From Corbicula japonica (taxonomy: Eukaryota > Mollusca > Bivalvia > Venerida > Cyrenidae): a DNA stretch of 64,000 bases. Shown here piece after piece: positions 12,901 through 27,900 of this stretch. Within the stretch, counting starts at the first letter, position 1. Each line of letters starts with the position of its first letter. Both the position numbers and the translations under genes were made by a program. The notes under the pieces were generated by a model, which was not told where the DNA came from, did not search any database, and worked only from the letters and a program-made list of their open reading frames with translations. The DNA lies in the NCBI GenBank assembly GCA_038501625.1, contig JAZAYU010000034.1, positions 744,001 to 808,000 on the forward strand, in the 5' to 3' direction.

Positions 12901-15900
12901 TTTATGCATCTCCCCTCACTTTTTGATTGGGATATATATTTGCTCTTGTCCAGGCAATAACTTGAGCCTGGTCTGAGCTATCCTCACCAAACTTGGTGTA
13001 AAGGCAATTTGTGTTGACTTCTGTTAATAGAGAAGAGAAGAGGCAATGTTTTTTTTTCAGATGAGTGGTTGCAAGTCTCATTTTGCATGTTATGTATGAA
13101 CCTGGGGAGAATTTATTTCGTTATTATTTAAAAGATATTCAGTTATGGTGAAGTCTTTATTTGCAGAAATTCTTAATCTACTCACACATTTCATAGTGAA
13201 GTAAATTATCTTAAATAGACCATTAGAACACAGAACTGGCTCCAAGGTTATAAAACTGAGCATGGAAACCAGTCTCAAATCTCAAGCATCTGATTGGCTG
13301 AAATGGCGACTGGTCGCCATTTCAGCCAATCAGATGCTTGAGATTTGAGACTGGTTTCCAATCTCAGCTTTATAACCTTCAGCCCTGGCTCAGGAATTCA
13401 GTGGACAATACATAGTATTAATAGGCAACCAACTTATTTTCAGTAGAATGGGTTTTGACAAATCATTTTGATGAATTCTGATAATTATGCATTAAAATAA
13501 AAAAAATGGTTAAGCTGAAGAAAATGAAAAGGCTTCAGCGTAAGCTTGAAACAAAATTCTGCTGTGTTGAGTAACTTCAAAATGACATTAGGCTTTCTAG
13601 TCCAAAGATACATTGAACTTATGCAGTTAATTTTCTTTAAAAGAAATATGATAGAATAGTTTTTTCAATCTGTGCCCAAGGTTATAAAACTGAGCATGGA
13701 AACCAGTCTCAAATCTCAAGCATCTGATTGGCTGAAATGGCGACCAGTCGCCATTTCAGCCAATCAGATGCTTGAGATTTGAGACTGGTTTCCAAACTCA
13801 GTTTTATAACCTTCAACCCTGACCTAGATATGGTGTCACCTTAGTGCAAGGTATGAGTGACTAATTAACATTGAAATCAGAGATATAGTTAATCCTTTCC
13901 TCCATATACACATACCTTGGGCAGTGTAGATCCAGATCAGTCGGCACATCCGTGCTGTCTGAATAGGATCTGCACTGTTGGCTTTTTCATAGGTTGGGTT
14001 ATTTCTGACCAAAATGAGACCAGTGCAGATCCTGATCAGACCACACAGATGCGCTGGCTGATCTGGATCTACACTAGTGGCACATGCGTAGCAATGCGTA
14101 TATATGGAGGAAAGGGTTATGGTATACCATTTTTGCACTAGTAAGACAATTGTGCAGTCTTTTGTGAGTGTATGTTTGGCAACATTTTTGTTTCCTTTAG
14201 AATATTTGAAATAATTTTAATATTAAATTTGATTGATAGTTTTAATATTTACTACTTAAAACCTTTTGACTCCTTAATATATTTAGAGAGATCTTAAGAA
14301 GTAACTGTTATAGGTAAAGTATGAAAATATTTGAAGACTTTAGTGCAGTGTACAGATTATTGAAATTATGAAACATATTAACAGGTAAGTTTTGTAACAG
14401 AGACAGAATTAGTATGACATTAAAGACATAGACTTTGAAACCCTTAACTCCATAAATACGCATTTTAACACATGTGTGACCAGTGTAGATACAAATCAGC
14501 AAGCACATCCATGCTGTCTGATCTGGACCTGCACTGATCACATGTTGGTTAGAAATAATCTAATGAATCTAAAAGCAAACAGTGTGGATCCTGATCAGCT
14601 GGCATGGATGTTCTGGCTGATCTTGATCTAGACTGTTCACCCATACAGTATAGGTGTATTGATGGAGTAAAAGGTTTAAATATTCTTTACCTGTATATTT
14701 GTAACAACTCCCATAGATTGTAGATTGTATATTTTTGTGTTAGAGTTACGCTATGCAGCTTCCAGTAAAAAATCTTATGTGTTTATAAAACTGATATTGG
14801 ACACCAGTCTCAAATCTCAAGCATCTGATTTGCTGAAATGGCCACCAGTCACTATTTCAGCCAATCAGATGCTTGAGATTTTAGACTTGTTTCCATTCTT
14901 AGTTTTATAACCTTGGAACCTTATGTGTTTATACATTTGTCTTTCAGAGAGTCTTGCACATTTCCAAGGTACTGCTTGGTGACCTTTATAAATTCCTTAC
15001 TGTACTGTTTTGTTCCTACTTGCTTGCAGTATGCTTTATGTAGCAATCACTGATCATTTAGGATTGGTAAAACAATCAAGCTTGAAATCATCATCAGACA
15101 GCTTATTAATGGCCAAACAGTTGCGGCACCTAGGTTAAGGTTGTAGTCCTATCCACACCGAACCATTGCCACCCTGATTCCCTCAGCGTTGGTAGCATTT
15201 ACAAAAATGTATAAGCTACATGTAACTTGATGAAGGTTTGCAGTTCTGGGTGCCTCCTCTTACCTGAAAATTTTCAAGAGGTCCACTTCGGTTCTTCCTT
15301 CTCTAGCTAAAAAAGCTTAGAATTCGCATTGGAATGCAGAAGGCACTGGGTAGGGCTTAAAGCATTAACATCCTCATCATCATCGTCATCATCATCACAA
15401 ACAGACCATAAATCCCAAGGTCAGACCCTTTGTTAGAAGTCCTAATGCATGTTTGATATGAATAGTATAGATAATGCACATATAAATTCATAAAGTCTTC
15501 AAATGGGTTTCTTATATGATAAATATTTTAATTACAATAATATTAGTTGGATAATTATGTGCTTTTTGCTGTATTTTTGTTAATATTACATATTTTTATC
15601 AACCCACTAAGTGATAGGCATATAGTGTTGCACTTGTCTGTTTATGGCATCAACTTTTCATTTACTATGTAGTAGATTTCTTTCGAACTTAACCTGATGA
15701 TCAGGCAGGTTGTATAGATGGTCATAATAAAAGTTTTTCCTGAACCAATTTTTACGAGAATAATGGCCCTTTATTTATTTCAGTTACGGTATAACATTTA
15801 GGGCATCAACTCATAGTGTACTATCTGGTAGATTTATTTTGAACATGCGTAGATGATTTAACTTTATGTTCACTGTTATATTTTCATAAAGACATGGTTT

Positions 15901-18900
15901 TTTTCTTGCAATGATTTTTACAACTATAGTAAAGTGTTTTGGTTCATTTCAGAAATAAAATTTTTGTTTGGGCCATCAAATCTCACCGGTATGAAATATG
16001 AGGATAAACTATACTTAAAGAAATTAGAAACGCAACGTCTTTAAACACAAAATATGTTTCGTGATTAAAGAAGTTGCATTTTTATTTTCATTTACTATAT
16101 ACACTGCAGACTCTTTATAACGCGGTATAGCGGGTCCATCATACCGACCGCGTTAATAAGTGAAACCGCGTTATATTTTCCCGCGCAAAATACATGTCCC
16201 GATTTTCCCGCGAAAAATACATGACCCGATTTCCCCGTGCAAATATACTACCTAATACACAACTAACGAGATTATGCATAATTCCACGTAACGTCATGAT
16301 TCCCCACACTGTACTCGACAAATAATATTTCTTACAAAACATACAATTACCAAATTTCAAATAAAAAAGCAAAACGGCAAGAGACTGACTAATAACACCA
16401 AGATCAAAATCGGATCGGCCTTAAATTATTGTAACGGAATTAAAGACCGTATATCTAGTTTGTTTAGATGCCTACAGAAATATTTTATTTTTTTATGACA
16501 CAAACTCTGACATTTACGAACGTAAATGTAAAATAAATATTAAAACACTAACCATCGTGAACATATTCCATAATTTATAAATTACATCCTAATTTTATCT
16601 CCAGTATAATATTTCAGTATTATTGCATCATCAACCAACTTAAACCAGCTAAAAAATGCCAAATGTCACGTACACACTTCTTGTAGATCAAACGATTTCA
16701 TAGCAGAGCCGACAAAACATCACAGTCTCGATACGAGCCGACATTTTTCTTTGAAGTCGCATTTCATTGACAGATATTATCGCTGTTTACCTCCATAATA
16801 AAAAAATGCAACATCCATGAAATTGACAGGAAGGCGGATCAAAGCAAAATGTACATCAATGAACTACCGACAGTTATATTTTTTGTTTCTTTCTGAATTG
16901 TGCGGATTATGTGATAATTATAGAGACAGTCGAATTTAGTAACCGCGTTATAATGGAGCGCGGATCTAAACGAAGCGCGTTATAAAGAGTCCGCAGTGTA
17001 ATATATATTTGAAGAAATAAGAAACGCAACTTCTTTAAACGTGAAATGTATTTCTTGTTAAACGAAGTTGCGTTTCTAATTTCTTTAAGTATATATGGAT
17101 AAACTAATATGTATTTGGATGTGTATTTTTGTTTGTGTATCAGGCCAGCCAAAACGTATTCATTATAAATTTTGTTTTAATATTTCAATGATGATGTTAT
17201 TGTTGTTTGAAGGTCTTATACCTGCTGTTAAATACTACTGTGACTTATAAAAACTGATGGTGATGATGATGATAATGATGATTATTATGATGGTGACGGT
17301 GATGAATCATCACCATCATCGTCATTATCATCATCATCAAAATCATTTTTTAATGATGAATATAATATTTTTTCTCAAAATTTTTTTAAAAAAATATTCT
17401 TCAAGTTATTAAATATATGTATTTTGCCGTTTTTTGTTTGAAATGGTTAAAGAACTTTAATTTTTATTTTTAACTTTTTGTTTCGCCCTTTCGAAGAAAA
17501 GGCAATACACCGGCATTTGAACTGTAAATCTTGAGATCTGAAAATGTAACTTAAAATCCGGAGATTTTAGAGAAGTCTTAAGGATTAAGATTTTGGCAGG
17601 CCTGGTACATGTATATTCATTTCGAAGATTTGGCTATTAACAGTTAATTCCTATATAAAGAGATACTGGAAGCATTACTCTCTAGATAACAGTTTTAACA
17701 TTTACTTGTTGATTTATATGTTTTTAACCTTTTATTGTTTTCATGTTATCAATTTAACAAGAAAATAGAAAAAAAAAGATTTAAAAAGAAAATAACATGT
17801 ATTAGAATTACCTGGTGTGGTAGTTAATGGATATTCACATAAAAATTGCCAGGGGTAGGGGATTATGGGTATCGCAAAATATAGCAAGGTGTGGGGGTTT
17901 AACCCTTTCCTGTACAGATACTCCTTTATTGCCAGGGCCAACAGTTTAGATCCAGATCAGCCGGCACATCCGTGCCGTCTGATCAGGATCTAAACTGTTC
18001 ATTTTTTTATTCATTAGGTTATTTCTGACAAAAATGCGACCAGTGCAGATCCTGATCAGACGGCACGGATGTGCCGGCTGATCTGGATCTACACTGGTCG
18101 CACATGCGTAAAAATGCGTATATATCCAGATAAGGGTTATGGATATCACAAAATATAGCAAGGTGTGGGGGTTAAAGGGTATTCATTAAAGGATTACCAT
18201 GTATGGGGGTTTATAGATATTCACCTAAGGTATTGCCATGTGTGGGGGTTTATAGATATTCACAAAAGGTATTGCCATGTATGGGTGTTTATAGATATTC
18301 ACAAAAGTATTGCCATTATCTGGGTTTATAGAAATTCACCTAAGGTATTGCCAGGTATGGGATTTACGAACATCCACATAAAGTATTTCCATGTGTGGGT
18401 GTTTATAGGTATTTGCACATTGTATCTCAAGGTGTATGGAAATTTATATTTGTTAATGCCAGGTATTGGGGTTTATATGTTTTTGTTTCGCCTGCGATAG
18501 CAGGTAGACACATAGGGATCCTATTGTCCGGCGATGTCGTCGTCGTCGGCAGTGCCGTCGTCCGGTAGTCCCCCAACTTTAATATGAAACTTAATGTTGC
18601 CAATATCTTTGAAAATACTTGTCCTATTAACTTAATACTTGGAATATATCATCTGCATGAACAACCCCATCTGTGACAACAAGAATGATAACTCCTGTTT
18701 CAGTATTTTTTGAGTTATGCCCCTTTCAAATGACATTAATATGGAACTTTGATATGAAACTTAATGTTGCCAAATACTTTGAAAGTACTTGTCCTATTCA
18801 CTTCATACTTGAAATATATCATCTGCATGAACAACGCCATCTGTGTCAACAAGAATGATAACTCCTGTTTCAGTATTTTTTGAGTTATGCCCCTTTCAAA

Positions 18901-21900
18901 TGACTTTAAAATGGAACTTTAATATGAAACTTAATGTTGCCTATAACTTTGAAAGTACTTTTCCTATTAACTTAATACTTAGAATATATCATCTGCATGA
19001 ACAACGCCTTCTGTGACAACAAGAATGATAACTCCAGTTTCATTTTTTTTTAGTTATGCCCCTTTCAAATGACTTTAATATGAACTTTAATATGAAACTT
19101 AATGTTGCCTATAACTTTAAAAGTACTTGTCCTATTCACTTCATACTTGAAATATATCATCAGCATGAACAACGCTATCTGTGAAACCAAGAATGATAAC
19201 TCCAGTTTCAGTATTTTTTAGTTATGCCCCTTTCAAATAAAACTTTAACATGAAACTTAATGTTGCCTATAACTTTGAAAGTACTTGTTCTATTCACTTC
19301 ATACTTGGAACATATCATCTGCATGAACAACGCCTTCTGTGACAACAAGATAACTCCTGTTTGACTATTTTATGAGTTATGCCCCTTACACATGCAACTT
19401 AAATATGAAACTTAATGTTGTCTATAACTTTGAAAGTACTTCTCCTATTCACTTCATACTTTGAATATATCATCAGAATGAACAACGTCTTCTGTGACAG
19501 CAAGAATGATAACTCCAGTTTCAATATTTTTTTAGTTGTGCCCCTTTCAAATTAAACTTTTAACATGAAATTTAATATTGTTCATAACTTTGAAAGTACT
19601 TGTCCTTTTCACTTAAAACTTGGAATATATCATCTCCAGGAACAACAACATCGGTTACAATAAGGACTATGACTTCTGTTTGAATATTTTTTTAGTTATG
19701 CCCCTTTCGAATGCAACTTTAACACGGAACTTAATGTTGACATTACATTTTAAAGTACTTGTCTTGTTCATTTAATATTCAGAATATATCATCTTCATGA
19801 ACATCGTCATCACTAACAACAAGAATGATAACTCCGGTTTGACTTTTTATGACTTATGTCCCTTTCACATGAAACTTTAACATGAAACCTTATGTTGCCT
19901 ATAATTATTTTTAAAAGTACCTATTTTATTTACATAATACTTGAAACATTTCATCTTCATGAACAACAACATTGGATACAACAACATAACTCCTGTTTAA
20001 CTATTTTTGAGTTACATCCCTTTCAAATGCAACCCAATGTTGCATATAACTTTGAAAGTATATGTCCTATTCACTTAATACTTGGAATATATCATCTGGA
20101 TGAACAACGACATTGGTGACAAAAAGAATGAAACCTCCTGTTTGAATATTTTATGAGTTATGCCCCTTTCAAATACAACTTTAACATGAAATATAATGTT
20201 GCCTGTAAAATTGAAAGTACTTGTTCAGTTCACTTAATTCTTTGAATATTTCATCTGCATGCACATACCAACTGGTGAAGAATGAAAACTCAGGTTTCAC
20301 CATTTTTTTAGTAATTCCCCTTTCAAATGCAATTTTGGTGACTCATATGTTCTGTGGCGTAGTATTGAAATCAACTTGAATAAAAACATTTTATAATATA
20401 TGATTAACCATAGGCCCACATTTCAACTTTTTGCCAGCAGGCGACACATGTGTTCCGCGGAACACAACATTCTAGTTAAATTAAGTATTACCAGGTGTGG
20501 GAGTTAATGGGAATTCATGTAAGGTATTGGCAGGCAGGAGGGTTTATTGGTTTTCACATTTTATATTGTGAAGTGTAGGAGCTTAACATGTGTTTTTACC
20601 TAAGGTATTGCCATAAGAAGTAACTGTGTTGCCATGTAATTGTTAGTTAATTTTTGTGTCGCCTGCGATAGCTGGTAGACACAGAGGGTTCCTATTGTCC
20701 TGCGGTAGTGGCAGCAGCGGCGGTGGCTGTGGTGGCACGGATGTACCGTAGTCCCACAGTGGCAACAAGAATAATTAATAACTGCGCTTTAAATATATTT
20801 TTAGCTCACCTGAGCACTTGTGCTCATGGTGAGCTTTTAGGATTGCTCTGTGTCCATCGTGCGTCGTCAATTTTTGCTTTAAACAACATCTCCTCTTAAA
20901 CCCCTGGGCCAAAGTTGATGAAACTTACCACGGATGTTCCTTGCATGAAGCTCTTCCAAAGTTGTTCAAAGAAATCAATTCCATGCAGAACTCTGGTTGC
21001 CATGGCAACCTAAAGGAAAAACTTTAAAAATCTTTTTGTCTGAAACCACAAGGCCTAGAGCTTAGATATTTGGCATTTAGCTTCCTCTAGTGGAACTCTA
21101 CAAAGATTGTTCAAATTATTTCCCTGGGGTCAAAATTAGCCCCGCCCCAGGGGTCACTTCATTTTACATAGACTTATATAGGAAAAACTTGAAAAATCTT
21201 CTTGTCTGAAACCACAAGGCCTAGAGCTTAGATATTTGGTATTTAGCATCCTCTAGTGGAACTCTACAAAGGTTGTTCAAATTATTTCCCTGGGGTCAAA
21301 ATTGGCCCCGCCCCAGGGGTCACTTCATTTTACATAGACTTATATAGGAAAAACTTTAAAAATCTTCTTGTCTGATACCACAAGGCCTAGAGCTTAGATA
21401 TATGGCATTTAGCACCCTCTAGTGGAACTCTACAAAGATTGTTCATATTATTTCGCTGGGGTCAAAATTGGCCCCGCCCCAGGGGTCACTTCATTTTACA
21501 TAGACTTATATAGGAAAAACTTGAAAAATCTTCTTGTCTGAAACCACAAGGCCTAGAGCTTAGATATTTGGCATTTAGCACCCTCTAGTGGAACTCTACA
21601 AAGATTGTTCATATTATTTCGCTGGGGTCAAAATTGGCCCCGCCCCAGGGGTCACTTCATTTTACATAGACTTATATAGGAAAAACTAAAAAAAAATCTT
21701 CTTGTCTAAAACCACAAGGCCTAGAGCTTAGATATTTGGCATTTAGCACCCTCTAGTGGAACTCTACAAAGATTGTTCAAATGATTTCCCTGGGGTCAAA
21801 ATTGGCCCCGCCCCAGGGGTCACTTCATTTTATATAGACTTATATAGGAAAAACTTGAAAAATCTTCTTGTCTGAAACCACAAGGCCTAGAGCTTAGATA

Positions 21901-24900
21901 TTTGGCATTTAGCATCCTTTTGTGGAACTCTACAAAGATTGTTCAAATTATTTCCCTGGGGTCAAAATTGGCCCCGCCCCAGGGGTCACTTCATTTTATA
22001 TAGACTTATATAGGAAAAACTTGAAAAATCTTCTTGTCTGAAACCACAAGGCCTAGAGCTTAGATATTTGGCATTTAGCACCCTCTAGTGGAACTCTACA
22101 AAGATTGTTCTAATTATTTCGCTGGGGTCAAAGTTGGCCCCGCCCCAGGGGGTCACTTCATTTTACATAGACTTATATAGGAAATCTTTAAAAAGCTTCT
22201 TCTCACAAATCACAATGCGTACAGCTTAGATATTTTATATAGCATTGTCTAATGGATGTCTACTAAATTTGTTCAAATTATGTCCCCTGGGCCAAAATCT
22301 GCCACGCCCTAGGGTTCTCTTGGTTTACATATAGTTATATAGGAAAAACATGAAAAATCATTTTTCTGAAAAACTAATAGGACTAGATCTTAGATAATTG
22401 GTGCTGAGTATTGTGTAGAGACCCTTTATCAATTTTGTTCAAAAGTTAGCCCTGGGGTCAAAATTATCCCCGCCCCGCGGGCCCTTAATATGTGAAAAAG
22501 GCAAACTTTAAAAATCTTTCTACTTGAAACCTCAATGCCTAAAGCTTAGATATTTGGTATATAGCATTGTCTAGTGGATGTCTACCAAGTCTGTTCAAAT
22601 TATGTCCCCTGGGCCAAAATTGGCCACGCCCCAGGGTTCTCTTAGTTTTCATTGATTTATATTGGAAAACATGAAAAATCATTTTTCTCCGAAACTAATA
22701 GGACTAGACCTTAGATATTTGGTGTTGAATATTGTGAAGAGACCCTTTACCAACATTGTTTAAATGTAGGCCCTGGGGTCAAAATTGGCCCCGTCCTGGG
22801 GGCCCTTAATATGTAAAAAAGGAATACTTCAAAAATCTTCCTACTGGAAACCTCAATGCCTTAATCTTACATATTTGGTATGTAGCATTGTCTAGCAGAT
22901 GTCTACCAAGTTTGTTCAAATTATGTCCTCTGGGCCGAAATTGGCGACGCCCCAGGGTTCTCTTAGTTTACATTGATTTATATAGGAAAACATGAAAAAT
23001 CATTTTTCTCCGAAACTAATAGGACTAGACCTTAGATATTTGGTGTTGAGTATTGTGAAGAGACCCTTTACCAACGTTGTTTAAATGTTGGCACTGGGGT
23101 CAATATTTGCCCCGCCCCGGGGGCCCTTAATATGTAAAAAAGGCAATTTTTAAAAATCTTCTTACTGGAAACCTCAATGCCTTAAGCTTAGATATTTGGT
23201 ATGTAGCATTGTCTAGTGGATATCTACCAAGTTTGTTCAAATTATGTCCCCTGGGCCAAAATTGGCCACCCCCAGGGTTCTCTTAGTTTACATTGATTTA
23301 TATAGGAAAACATAAATAATCATTTTTCTCTGAAACTAATGCAACTAGACCTTAGATATTTCGTGTTGAGTATTGTGAAGAGACCCTTTACCAGCATTAT
23401 TTAAATGTAGGCCCTGGGGTAAAGCTGAGAGTACTTTTGTACTCAGGTGAGCAATATAGGGCCATCATGGCCCTCTTGTTTTAGTTATGCCCCTACAAAT
23501 TAAACTAAATGCTGTCTATAACTTTGAAAGTTCTTGTCCTATTCACTTAATACTTGGATTATCATCTGCATCAACACAGCCATTGGCGACAACAAGAATT
23601 ATAACTCCTGTTTCATTATTTTTTTAGTTATGCCCCTTTCAAATGCAATGTTGGGTGATGTGTTCTCAGGAACACCATATTCTAGTACTTGTTTTCATCA
23701 TATATCAGTTATTACATATTCATCCACCCTAAAAGCGTTGAAATACATGTAGGAATTCTGTTGCTTTAATTTTAAATATTGAACAGTATATAATGTTAAT
23801 ATTTTGTAAAAGGTAATTATAGTACTGCTTTAGTGAGTTATTCCCTCATGGCTGATGATATTTGTTTGTTAAGTATATTTGAATTAGAAATTATATTAAA
23901 ATACATAATTATTAGCCCTGTTATGAGATATTGTGTTTCCAGTGATATTTTTTGGATTTTTAGTTGTTGTTTGTTTTTTTGTAGAAAAAAACAACACCAC
24001 AGCCTATTCATTTCCTACCAAACATGACATAAATGCATAATAAAGCAAGGTCGTCTTTCTTGGTGTTTGTCACCATTTCAAAGAAAAATGTCCGCTTTCT
24101 GAAGATATGTTTTCATATAACGTGGCTCATAATTATTTAATGATTTAAAACTGAACACTGAACAAGAACCTTTACAGTACACAATCATTTAGATACTAGA
24201 CTTCTTGTGCTGAAAATATCAGGGTCAAGATACTAGGGGCAGTGTGTCCATCCTTCTAAGAGAATTTAAAAGCTGTTGGCTTCTCTTGTCTTGTTGCTGC
24301 TATAAAAATTAGGATTATCTTATTATTAGATTATAGCTGAAAAAAAAATACAGTGTGTATGTTAACCCTTTCCTCGATATATACCCATTTTTATGCATGT
24401 GCGACCAGTGTAGATCCAGATCAGCCAACACACCCGTCCCATCTGATCATGATCTGCACTGGTCGCATTTTGGTCAGAAATAACCTAATGAATCAAAAAG
24501 CGAACAGTTTAGATCCTGATCAGATGGCACGGATCTGCTGGCTGATCTGGATCTAAACTGTTTGCCCAAGCAATAAAGGTGTATCTATACAGGAAAGGGT
24601 TAAACTGTTTACTGAATGGATACAGCTTATATCCCAAGTGTGAACAGTGTAGATCCAGATCAGTGATTAGACTGCAAAGATGTGCATGATTATTTGAATC
24701 CACACCGTTCCCACATGGGATATTAGCTATAAACATGAAGTAAATGTAAATATTGTAAACAATCAATAATAATTAAAATTTTTGTGGTATTATTAAATTT
24801 CACAGGGGGTGAATGTTCACTTAGAATTGGCAAATTACACTTTTGCATGGACATAAATTTGTGCAATAATTTGTACTATTAATCTTTTAAGACATGCTTT

Positions 24901-27900
24901 AAAATGGTTAACTTCAGCCATGATTTGTGTTTGAATTTGCTCACTTTTCCAAAGTGCAAAATATGCGAAAACTAAAACCGCATAAAATTAAATTATACCA
25001 CAGTATAGAGGTCTCTGTTGAAATGGTATGAGTTGGGTATTTTCATTGTTCATTGAAAGCAAGCACTAGTCGAAGTCTAGAGCAGAATCATCTTGCTTGG
25101 CTTTGTCGGTGTTGTCTAAAAGAAGCTCACATGTGTGGACAATCTTGTAATTGTCAGTGCTATGAGTGCTTGCTGGACCAAGGTCTTTGCTGGCTTTATC
25201 AGAAAGCTATAAATAATAAATAATAATAACCCTTTCCTCCATATATACATGTTTTCTGCATGAGTGAATAGTGTTGATCCAGATCAGCAGGCATATTTGT
25301 GCCATCTGATCAGGATCTACACTGTTGGCTTTTTAATTCAAAGTTATTTCTGATCTAACAGCAAACAGTGTCGATCAATAAGACAGCACAGATGTGCCAG
25401 CTGATCTTGATCTACCCTGGTTGCACATGTGTTAAAGGCTATATGGTAGTGATGTGCCGATGATCGGAAGACATCGATTAGCGACGTGTAAATGCTTCTC
25501 GATGTCGATGATCGATGTCGTTCTCTCATAATCGATTAACAGTTGAGACATGCGCAGTGTAAGAGACAAAATATTAAGGTACGGGTTCCGGCTTTTACAG
25601 CGGCCATAAGGGGAAATCACTTTGAAAAATTGAAAATTAAAATGGCGGCCCGAGAGATTTACGAGAACCTAGGCAAAAAATTATTCAGAAGCGCTTTAGA
25701 TTCTACAAGATTAACGAAGAACTTCCATCGCACAGAAAAAACATAGACCTAACAAAAGGCCTTTGCAGAATTTGTTGCAAATAGTACAAAAATACAGGCA
25801 ACAAGCAAAAACGCAAAATGGCGCCGATTTTGTCGAGCGTCTGAGTAACGTAGCTATAATGACGATGGTAAAAATTCTTCGAATAAATATGTATTGCATT
25901 AACTGGACCTCTTATCTTGTGTCTTCAGCCTTAAAATCAGTATATTATTCATAGGAAAACGCACAATTTTTGCATTTGAGAATTCATGTGGCGGATCTAG
26001 AGGGGTTCAGTTCAGTTGCACAAACCTTTTTAGGCAGCAATGATTTTGATTCGGTTTTTGGTCAGAAAGTTAAAAATTATTAATATCCAGTAATTATGTA
26101 TGCTACTGATCTAAGACCATTTGTAAACCTAACACTGCGTAAATTAAGAAACCGATTATAATCGTGAAATCGCATCGGAAAGGGCAACCGATTTCAACCG
26201 ATGATCGATTATGATTTGCAACCGATTTCCCAACACTACTATATGGAGTAACTGGTTAAAGAGATAAATGTTGTACAATATTTAGCTTCAGATGAGAAAA
26301 TTGCACTTAGAAAATCATAGACTAGAACATATATACTTTATTAATCTTAGACAATATGCACTCAGTAAAATATTAGTTCCGAATAGTAATTGACTTGAGT
26401 TATGTTGACTCTTCAGGACATTTTATTTATAATTGCAGGGGCAGATCCAGAGGGGGTTCAGTACAGTTGCTCAAACCCCCTTTTTAGAGAGTAATATTTA
26501 ATTTGTCATGGGAATTTTTGGCAACAAAGTTTAAAATTAACATGTTACTTCTCTAAGACAGCCCAAATCAAATGCCCTTTCTAGAAATCTTGCATCTGAT
26601 CCTGGGTTGAGTCAATTGAAGTAGCTAATGAAGGATCCCCATGTAACCACTCTCCTGTAGACAACATATAAGGGATGTTTTTATTACAAAGAGAACATTA
26701 AAGGTACTAATTTAACATTTGCTTAACATTTGAATCAAAGGAGAGTAGAGTTGTTCATATCAGAATGATACTATCCTTTGCTAAGGGTAGAGGGATTGTT
26801 TTGGCGTTATTCATCCATCACACTTTTTCTATTTGGAACCTTTATTTACTGGATAGTTAGATTTTCTTGACACTTAGTCTGGATGTACATATAGATAGGA
26901 GAATGATAGACATCAAATGCTGTCTAAATCAATGTGTAGCAGGATTACAGCAATTTTTACCTTAATCTTTTCCTCCATAGATTCACCTTTATTGCATGTG
27001 TGAACAATTTTGATCCAGATCTGCCGGCACATCAGTGCGATCTGATCAGGATTTAAGTTTGCTTTTTGATTTGATAAGTTATCATAAATGTGCCGGCTGA
27101 TCTGGATCTACACTGGTCGCACATGCGTTAAAATGCGTATTTATGGAGGAAAGAGTTAAAAATAGCCATTGTATATGGGGGAAATTTCCTTCAAAAGCCA
27201 TATCTTGATATTTCATTGAATTCTATGTATTTGGATCATGTCCTTTAAATGCCAACATGTATAGCAGAGTTCTGGCCGTTTGTTACTTTCAATTTATGTT
27301 GGTAAATCAAACCTTGTCAGATAAATAACTAGAGAATGGTTTGGGCAAGTGTCCTCAAACTTGGTTGGTGAATATAAAGGGTTTAGGAATAATGCATTAC
27401 AATTCATATATGTATAGCAGTTATGGCCCTTCGTTACTTGCATCACAGCCAGTCATAAATACTCCTCAAACAGCAGTTATTTCAATTAATCTTCACCAAA
27501 CATCATGTATAGATTTATGCAGACTGGACTGTTCTATAAATACCTTTTGTTGTATTATTGACCTTTTTCTGCTAATGTCTTTAAAACTTGGATGCAAAAG
27601 AAAACAAAAACACTGTTGATAAAGTACTCTCAAATGAACTGTGTAATATTGTTTCAGTTTTCCTTGGTGGCTCGTGTAATCCTACACAATGGCGAGCAGA
27701 AATAGCCATACCCTACTTCAAAGAAAATGGGATCACATTTTACAATCCTGTAAGTCAGTGAGTTATGTGTAGAACATAATATGATGCACCAAGATAAAAG
27801 GGGACACATTTTGACTTTGATAAGGGTAGATCCTGATAAAACTGGGGATTATGTACACAATTTGAAATGAAACTAATCTGATTTCTGGATGCTAAAGAAT

